A DNA stretch of 64,000 bases, from assembly GCA_019056435.1 (NCBI GenBank), contig CP077641.1, forward strand, positions 1,426,001 to 1,490,000. Reading direction: 5' to 3'. The notes beneath the pieces are model-generated. The model worked only from the letters and a program-made list of their open reading frames with translations, was not told the origin of the DNA and did not search any database. The position numbers were made by a program, and so were the translations under genes. This DNA comes from Stutzerimonas stutzeri. GTDB taxonomy: Bacteria > Pseudomonadota > Gammaproteobacteria > Pseudomonadales > Pseudomonadaceae. This document shows, one piece after another, positions 58,583 through 64,000 of this stretch (positions within the stretch are counted from its first letter, which is position 1; every line of letters starts with the position of its first letter).

Positions 58583-60094
58583 TCAGCCCTGCGTCGCAAG
58601 GGCCGCGCGGCGACGGCTCAGGTACCAGCGGATACCCGGCATTGCCAGCATCAGCACGGCCATAGCCCAAAGGGCCAGGGTAATGGGGCTGCCCCAGAGG
58701 ATGCCCAGCTCGCCGTTGGAAATCGACAGCGCGCGACGCAGGTTGTCTTCCATCATTTCGCCGAGGACGAAGCCGAGGATCAGCGCCGAGAGCGGGAAAT
58801 CCAGCTTGCGCAGCAGATAGCCGAAGACGCCGAGGCCGACCATCAGCACCAGGTCGAAAGTCGTGCTGTGCACCGAATAGACGCCGACCATGCTGATCAC
58901 GGTGATTGCCGGCACCAACACCCAGTTCGGCACGGCGAGCATGCGCGAGAACAGGCCGACCAGCGGGATGTTCATGATCAGCAGGATCACGTTGCCGATG
59001 AACAGCGAGGCGATCAGCCCCCAGACCACGTCGGGCTGCTGTTCGAACAGCAGCGGGCCGGGTGTGATGTTGTACAGCGTCAGCGCGCCGATCATCACCG
59101 CGGTGGTGCCCGAACCCGGCACGCCGAGGGTCAGCATCGGAATCAACGAACCGCAGGCCGAGGCGTTGTTGGCCGCTTCCGGGGCTGCCAGGCCGCGCAG
59201 GTCGCCGTCGCCGAACTTGCCGCTGTCACCGGCCAAGCGCTTCTCGCTCATGTAGGTCATGGCGCTGGCGATGGTCGCCCCGGCGCCCGGCAGCGTGCCG
59301 ATGACGAAGCCGGCCACGGCGCTGCGCACCATGGTCCAGAAGGTCAGGCAGAACTCCTTGAAGTTGAACAGCAGCCGGCCGCTGGCCTTGACCGCCTTCT
59401 GTCCGCTGTGGGTCTTCTCCAGCATCAGCAGGATCTCGCTGACGCTGAAGAAACCGATCACCACGATGACGAACTGGATGCCGTCGGACAGGCTGACGCT
59501 GCCGAAGGTGAAACGGTACACGCCGGTGGTCGAGTCGACGCCGACCGTCGCCAGGCCCAGGCCGATCAGCGCCGACATCAGCGTCTTGACCGGCTTGTCG
59601 CCGACCATACCGCCGAGGCAGGCGATGGCGAAGATCATCAGCACGAAATATTCGGCCGGGCCGAAGGCTACCGCCCATTTGGCCAGCAGCGGGGCGAAGA
59701 GCACCACCCCACAGGTAGCAATCATGCTGCCGATGAAGGAACTGACCGCCGACAGCGAGAGTGCGATACCGGCCTTGCCCTGGCGCGCCAGCGGATAGCC
59801 GTCGAGGGTGGTCATTACCGCGGCGGCGTCGCCCGGCACGTTGAGCAGGATCGCCGAGATGCGGCCGCCGTATTCGCAGCCCAGGTACACCGCGGCGAGC
59901 AGGATCAGCGCGGTTTCCGGCGGCAGGCCCAGGGCGAAGGCCAGCGGCAACAGGAGCGCCACGCCGTTGATCGGGCCCAGGCCTGGGAGCAGGCCGACAA
60001 TGGTGCCCACGAAGGCGCCGAACAGCGCCACGAGCAGGTTGGTCGGTCGCGTGGCGACATCGAAGCCCTGCATCAAGAAATTCAGTGTTTCCAT
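58583..60094 (-). CDS. tctA: TctA, large membrane subunit of tripartite tricarboxylate transporter
   Basis: A 503-residue permease with about twelve membrane segments. GTIVGLLPGLGPINGVALLLP, then GDAAAVMTTLDGYPLARQGKAG and GTLPGAGATIASAMTYMSEKR, are the classical TctA motifs. With TctB and the binding protein TctC it imports citrate-type tricarboxylates by secondary transport. The start 60094 (METLNFLMQGFDV) lies one base past the tctB stop; upstream starts have no homology. Intact. Confidence 0.95.
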   Translation of the reverse strand: METLNFLMQGFDVATRPTNLLVALFGAFVGTIVGLLPGLGPINGVALLLPLAFALGLPPETALILLAAVYLGCEYGGRISAILLNVPGDAAAVMTTLDGYPLARQGKAGIALSLSAVSSFIGSMIATCGVVLFAPLLAKWAVAFGPAEYFVLMIFAIACLGGMVGDKPVKTLMSALIGLGLATVGVDSTTGVYRFTFGSVSLSDGIQFVIVVIGFFSVSEILLMLEKTHSGQKAVKASGRLLFNFKEFCLTFWTMVRSAVAGFVIGTLPGAGATIASAMTYMSEKRLAGDSGKFGDGDLRGLAAPEAANNASACGSLIPMLTLGVPGSGTTAVMIGALTLYNITPGPLLFEQQPDVVWGLIASLFIGNVILLIMNIPLVGLFSRMLAVPNWVLVPAITVISMVGVYSVHSTTFDLVLMVGLGVFGYLLRKLDFPLSALILGFVLGEMMEDNLRRALSISNGELGILWGSPITLALWAMAVLMLAMPGIRWYLSRRRAALATQG

Positions 60095-60095
60095 T

Positions 60096-60539
60096 TCAGC
60101 TCTCCAGCAGACGCAGCACGCCCAGCGGCAGCGGTACGTCGAGCAGGTAATCGAACAGGCCGTAGAGCAACAGGCCCAGCAGCACACCACTGATCACGCA
60201 TGGCCACAGGCGACCGTTGAACAACAGGCCCAGGGCGAAGCCGGCCAGTGCGGTTGAGACCACGAAGCCCAGCGGCTCGAACAGCAACGCGTAGGCGAGC
60301 AGTACCAGGATGCAAAGGGCGGCGCGGCGGGCCATGGCCCAATCGAAAGCCGGCGTCGGCTCGCCCTTGGGCTTGCACAGCAGCCAGAGCGAACCGATGC
60401 CCATCAAGAACAGCAGCAGCAGCGGGTAGGCGCGCGGGCCGACCGGGTCATAGGCGAACGGCGCCTCGAAGCCCCAGGCGAGCAGCGCGAGACCGGCACA
60501 GGCGAGCAGCCAGGCCGCAGCGAAGACACGAACGTACAT
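60096..60539 (-). CDS. tctB: TctB, small membrane subunit of tripartite tricarboxylate transporter
   Basis: A 147-residue protein with four membrane helices, the usual TctB size. AYDPVGPRAYPLLLLFLMGIG and LLFEPLGFVVSTALAGFALG are typical. It lies between tctC and tctA with short spacing, as in other tct operons. TctB sequences are poorly conserved, so the call rests on topology, motif and position. Confidence 0.92.
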   Translation of the reverse strand: MYVRVFAAAWLLACAGLALLAWGFEAPFAYDPVGPRAYPLLLLFLMGIGSLWLLCKPKGEPTPAFDWAMARRAALCILVLLAYALLFEPLGFVVSTALAGFALGLLFNGRLWPCVISGVLLGLLLYGLFDYLLDVPLPLGVLRLLES

Positions 60540-60593
60540 TGGAGTTACCTCGGCAGGAGTCGGCGCCGCGAGGGGCGCGGCGCCGACAGGGTG

Positions 60594-61568
60594 TTACTTG
60601 ACCAGGCCGAACTCGCCGGCGAGGTCCTTGTACTCCTTGACCTGCTTGTCGACGAAAGCCTTGAGCTCGTCGCCGGTCATCGACAGCGGGAAGAGGTCGC
60701 GCTGTTCACGCAGCTTGGCGAAATCTTCGTCGGCCAGCAGCGTGTCGAACTGGGTCTTCCACCAGTTGAAGTCCTCGTCGCTGACTTCCGGGCCCATGTA
60801 GAAGCCACGGATCACTGGCCAGCTGATGTCGAACCCCTGCTCCTTCGCCGTTGGGATTTCGCTCATCTTGCCCGGCAGGCGCTCGTCGGACAGCACTGCA
60901 AGGATGCGGATCTTGCCGGCGTCGAGCTGCGGTGCCACTTCACCCAGGCCGCTGCTGGTGACCTGCACATGGCCGCCGAGCATGGCGGTCAGCGTCTCAC
61001 CGCCGCCTTCGAACGCCACGTAGCGCAGCTTCCTGACATCCACGCCGGCGGCGCGGGCGATCAGTGCGGTCTGCATCCAGTCCTGACCGCCGATGGTGGC
61101 ACCCGCACCGAAGACCACGTTACCCGGGTCCTTCTTCACTGCGGCGATCAGGTCGTCGAGGTCCTGGTAGGGCGAGTCGGCACGAACCGAGATGGCGCCG
61201 TAGTCGGTGCCGATGCCGGCCAGCCAGCGCACCGCGGACTCGTCATAACGGCCGAACTTGCCCTGGGCCAGGTTGAGCAGCGAGCCGCTGGAAAAGGCCG
61301 TGATGGTGCCCGGCTCTGCGGCGCGCTGGGCGACGACGGCGTTGTAGGCGACCGCACCGACACCGCCCGGCATGTAGGTGACACGCATCGGTGCTTCGAG
61401 CAGGCCGGAATCCTTCAGGCCGCTCTGGGCCAGCTTGCAGGTCAGGTCGAAGCCGCCGCCGGGTTTGGCCGGGGCGATGCATTCGGGACGCTTGGGCTCG
61501 GCCATCAGCTGGCTCGAGAGCATCAGGCAGGACGAGAGCAGGGCGAAACGACGGATTGCGTTCTTCAT
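60594..61568 (-). CDS. tctC: TctC, tricarboxylate-binding periplasmic protein
   Basis: A 324-residue Bug/TctC-family binding protein. The signal peptide ends QLMAEP. PERPECIAPAKPGGGFDLTCKLAQ-like text (residues 27-48), MPGGVGAVAYNAVV and GGHVQVTSSGLGEVAP are characteristic. It binds citrate, tricarballylate or a related acid in the periplasm. GAAGGAGA precedes the ATG. A remnant porin gene lies immediately upstream where opdH would be expected. Confidence 0.94.
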   Translation of the reverse strand: MKNAIRRFALLSSCLMLSSQLMAEPKRPECIAPAKPGGGFDLTCKLAQSGLKDSGLLEAPMRVTYMPGGVGAVAYNAVVAQRAAEPGTITAFSSGSLLNLAQGKFGRYDESAVRWLAGIGTDYGAISVRADSPYQDLDDLIAAVKKDPGNVVFGAGATIGGQDWMQTALIARAAGVDVRKLRYVAFEGGGETLTAMLGGHVQVTSSGLGEVAPQLDAGKIRILAVLSDERLPGKMSEIPTAKEQGFDISWPVIRGFYMGPEVSDEDFNWWKTQFDTLLADEDFAKLREQRDLFPLSMTGDELKAFVDKQVKEYKDLAGEFGLVK

Positions 61569-61602
61569 GGTTGTCTCCTTCGGTTTCTTATTGTGGACGG
61601 CT

Positions 61603-61799
61603 TTACCAGATCGACAGGCTTTAGCTGACGATCAGGCATTTTTCATCGACGCCGCCGGCGAAATCGGAGCGGTACTTGGGGTCTGCAGCGTGGCGCTGTC
61701 GTCGACGAAACCGGCCTGGGCGAAAGGCGCCAGCGAGGCGGCTATGACGGCAAGGGCGAGACGGGCATCTACGGGTGTTTGTCTGACGACAGTCAGCAT
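61603..61799 (-). pseudogene. Remnant of an OprD-family (OpdH-like) porin gene
   Basis: From ATG 61799 the frame reads a signal peptide (MLTVVRQTPVDARLALAVIA, then ASLAPFAQA) and the mature start GFVDDSATLQT, typical of OprD-family porins. After one missing base in a C run (61678-61681) it continues PKYRSDFAGGVDEKCLIVS, a stop, then SLSIW and a final stop: the look of a porin's last strands. The roughly 1.1 kb in between is absent. In Pseudomonas, opdH, the tricarboxylate porin gene, sits exactly here, between tctC and divergent tctD. Read as an internal deletion, or possibly an assembly collapse. Confidence 0.7.
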
Positions 61800-61886
61800 T
61801 CTGGATCTCCACTATTGTTTTTGTTGTGACGGCCAGCGGCCGTGTCGGTGGTTCTGGCCACCTGTGTCGATCCTAGGCGGCGAAAC

Positions 61887-61903
61887 TTTCACCAGCCTTT
61901 CAC
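61887..61903 (+). promoter_or_regulatory. Direct repeat, likely TctD response-regulator site
   Basis: TTTCAC-CAGCC-TTTCAC are perfect 6-bp direct repeats with 11-bp periodicity, the layout bound by OmpR/PhoB-type regulators. They lie in the 175-base gap between tctD and the porin remnant/tctCBA, where TctD would act. Confidence 0.6.
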
Positions 61904-61974
61904 GGGCGACAGCAGCGCACGGCGGGCCCAGTCGCTACACTGGCGCACCTTGCGAATCGGGCAGAGGACAGGCA

Positions 61975-62646
61975 ATGCGGATACTTCTCGTCGAGGACCA
62001 CCCCCAGCTCGCCGAAAGCGTGGCTCAGGCGCTGCGGGCTGCCGGCTGGACGGTGGATCGGCTCGATGATGGCGTGGCGGCAGACCTGGCGCTGGCCAGC
62101 GAAGACTACGCGCTGGCGATTCTCGATGTCGGCCTGCCTCGGCTCGATGGCTTTCAGGTGCTGGCGCGTCTGCGTGAAAGGGGCAAGACGCTGCCGGTGC
62201 TGATACTCACCGCGCGCGGCGAGGTGAGCGACCGGGTGCACGGCCTCAACCTGGGCGCCGACGATTATCTGGCCAAGCCCTTCGAGCTGTCGGAGCTGGA
62301 GGCCCGGGTCAAGGCGCTGCTGCGCCGCAGCGTGGCCGGCGGCGAGCGCCAGCAGCGCTGCGGCGCGCTGGTCTATGACCTGGACGCGCGCCGCTTCAGC
62401 CTCGACGGCCAGGCGCTGAGCCTGACGTCGCGCGAGCAGGGCGTGCTCGAGGCGCTGATCACCCGGCCGGGACGGGTCATGAGCAAGGATCAGCTCGCCG
62501 CGCTGGTCTTCGGCCTCGACGAGGACGCCAGCGCCGATGCCATCGAGATCTACATCCACCGGTTGCGCAAGAAGCTCGAAGGCGACGCGGTGCGTATCGT
62601 CACGTTCCGCGGGTTGGGCTACCTGCTGGAGGCCGTGGATGCCTGA
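61975..62646 (+). CDS. tctD: TctD, response regulator of tricarboxylate transport
   Basis: A 223-residue OmpR-family regulator. The receiver has Asp51 (AILDVGLPRLDG) and the conserved Lys in ADDYLAKPFELSELE; the winged-helix output domain ends EIYIHRLRKKLEGD and FRGLGYLLEAVD. It would activate the divergent tct genes when citrate-like acids are present. Its stop overlaps the tctE start by eight bases. It is divergent from the porin remnant and tctC. Confidence 0.93.
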   Translation: MRILLVEDHPQLAESVAQALRAAGWTVDRLDDGVAADLALASEDYALAILDVGLPRLDGFQVLARLRERGKTLPVLILTARGEVSDRVHGLNLGADDYLAKPFELSELEARVKALLRRSVAGGERQQRCGALVYDLDARRFSLDGQALSLTSREQGVLEALITRPGRVMSKDQLAALVFGLDEDASADAIEIYIHRLRKKLEGDAVRIVTFRGLGYLLEAVDA

Positions 62647-64000
62647 TCCGCGCCCGCACGCTGGAAGCCTGCGTGCTGGATTGATGCTGTGGCTGGCGGC
62701 GCTGCTTGCGCTGCTGTTGCTGTTTAGCAGCTGGAGCGCTTACTGGAACGGCCGGGCCGCTGCCGATACGGCTTATGACCGCACCTTGCTGGCCTCGGCG
62801 CGGGCCATCGCCGACGGGTTGGTGACCAACGATGGCAAGTTGCGCGCCAACGTACCCTACGTCGCGCTGGATACTTTCGCGTACGACAGCGCGGGGCGCA
62901 TCTACTATCAGGTGCTGGATACTGCCGGGCGGCTGGTCAGCGGCTATGAAAACCTGCCGGCGCCAGGTCCGGAGGTTCCGCGCACCGATGACTATCCGGC
63001 CCTGGCGCGCTTCTATGACGGCCAGTTCCAGGGCCAGGGCGTGCGCCTGGTCAGCCTGCTGCAACCGCTCAGCGACCCCGAACTCACGGGTATCGCCGAG
63101 ATCCGCGTCGCCGAAACCCTGGGCGCGCGCGAACGCATGGCGCGCAGCCTGCTCACCGATACCCTCTGGCGGGTCGGGGTGCTGGCGATCGCCGCGCTGT
63201 TGCTGGTCTGGCTGGCGGTGAGTCGGGCGTTGCGTCCGTTGGGGCGGCTCAGCGAGGCGGTGGAACTGCGCGAACCGGACGATCTGCGTCCACTGCCGCT
63301 GGTGTCCGTGCAGCGGGAGTTCCGGCCGCTGGTGCTTGCCCTTAACCATTTCACCGAGCGGCTGCGGGGCCAGCTCGAGCGACAGGCGCAGTTCATCGCC
63401 GACGCCTCCCACGAGTTGCGTACCCCGCTGGCGGCGCTCAAGGCACGTCTTGAGCTGGGCCTGCGCGATCCGGAGCCGCAGCGCTGGAAGCAGACCCTGG
63501 AAGAGGCTGAAGAGCACACCGATCGCGTCGTGCACCTGGCCAACCAGCTCCTGTCCCTGGCGCGCATCGAAAGCGGCGCGCAATCGATCGCCGAGGGTGG
63601 TGCCCAACGCCTGGACCTGTCGCAGCTGGCCCGCGAGCTCCGGGCTGGCGATGGCCGCGCTGGCCCATCAGCGGGGCGTGGCCCTGGCGTTGGAAGCAGA
63701 CCGGCCGGTATGGGTGCATGGCGAACCGACCCTGCTCAACGAACTGCTCAGCAACCTGGTCGACAACGCCCTGGCGCATACGCCGGCCGGTGGCAACGTG
63801 GTGATTCGGGTCCTGCCGCAGCGCATTCTGGAAGTCGAGGATGACGGCCCCGGAATCCCGGCCAGCGAGCGTGAGCGGGTGTTTGCGCGCTTCTACCAAG
63901 TTGCGCGGGGGCGCGGGGCGGGGCTTGGTCTGGCGATCGTCGGTGAGATCAGCCGCGCCCATCGCGCCGGCGTCGAGCTGGGGCAGGGCGCGCTGGGTGG
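62639..64000 (+). CDS. tctE: TctE sensor histidine kinase (3' end cut off, one frameshift in this sequence)
   Basis: About 454 residues are inside the window. A first membrane helix (14-34), a periplasmic sensor of about 140 residues and a second helix (178-198) precede HAMP and the kinase. The phospho-acceptor is H258 in FIADASHELRTPLAALK. ATP-binding boxes LLSNLVDNALAHTPAGG, VEDDGPGIP and GAGLGLAIVGEIS follow. The frame breaks at 63642-63644, where three G should probably be two, reading ARELRLAMAALAH. The gene continues past base 64000. Confidence 0.9.

Noticed and set aside
57944..60193. A 749-residue plus-strand frame opposite the AbrB-family and tctA genes
   Set aside because: Composition is rich in His, Gln and Arg, typical of antisense shadows, and the minus-strand genes are clear.

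Overview
The window is a gene-dense, high-GC (roughly 64%) stretch of gammaproteobacterial chromosome. Gene content, protein wording and local order (yggX-mutY-asmA; hisB-hisH-hisA-hisF; ctpA-envC-gpmI-rhodanese-grx-secB; zapA-6S RNA-5-FCL; pepP-ubiH-ubiI; gcvT-gcvH-gcvP; engB-cytochrome c4-dsbA-dgcP-ampDh2-kinB-algB) point to the Pseudomonas family, most likely a Pseudomonas stutzeri/Stutzerimonas-type organism. The blocks match Pseudomonas blocks that are far apart in P. aeruginosa, so the window is a mosaic of conserved segments. This is from general knowledge, not a database search. No phage, integron, CRISPR array or complete insertion sequence was seen.

Layout. 1-4006: end of purE, purK, a small stress membrane protein, a DUF3299 protein, a uracil-DNA glycosylase-like protein and a hexose-6-phosphate mutarotase. 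4128-9401 (minus): a polar amino acid ABC transporter and a BCCT choline/betaine transporter. 9629-12356 (minus): a TonB-dependent siderophore receptor behind a Fur-box-like site, and a secreted nuclease. 12464-16282 (minus): tRNA-Phe and the yggX-mutY-asmA cluster. 16415-18168 (minus): a PanZ-like acetyltransferase and an orphan NIT-ANTAR nitrate-type antitermination regulator. 18297-22512: the his cluster with imperfect hairpins in its gaps, then an orphan periplasmic binding protein. 22543-27637 (minus): envelope maintenance genes and gpmI. 27777-37286: redox and secretion genes, 6S RNA with zapA, pepP and the ubiquinone hydroxylases. 37386-44796: a ferric iron ABC transporter and the glycine cleavage system. 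44974-54488: engB, cytochrome c4, dsbA, a diguanylate cyclase, an AmpD-type amidase and the KinB/AlgB two-component system. 54600-56160: a small stress-type cluster with two sigma-54-like promoters and a candidate small RNA. 56258-64000: a nucleoside-recognition (SpmAB-like) membrane protein, an AbrB-family membrane protein, and the tctCBA tricarboxylate transporter with its divergent tctDE regulators.

Two observations stand out. First, the two genes next to algB each carry a -24/-12 promoter with a TGCAA-centred palindromic element starting exactly 109 bp upstream of the -24 GG in both cases; the first also has a consensus IHF site in between. This looks like a small, apparently undescribed sigma-54 regulon. 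Second, between tctC and tctD, where Pseudomonas normally has the OprD-family tricarboxylate porin opdH, only a stub remains: signal peptide plus mature N-terminus joined to the C-terminal strand.

About 16 otherwise normal genes carry one to three frameshifts, most of them one-base changes in homopolymer runs. This pattern is best read as residual sequencing error rather than pseudogenisation, so those genes are annotated over their full corrected span.
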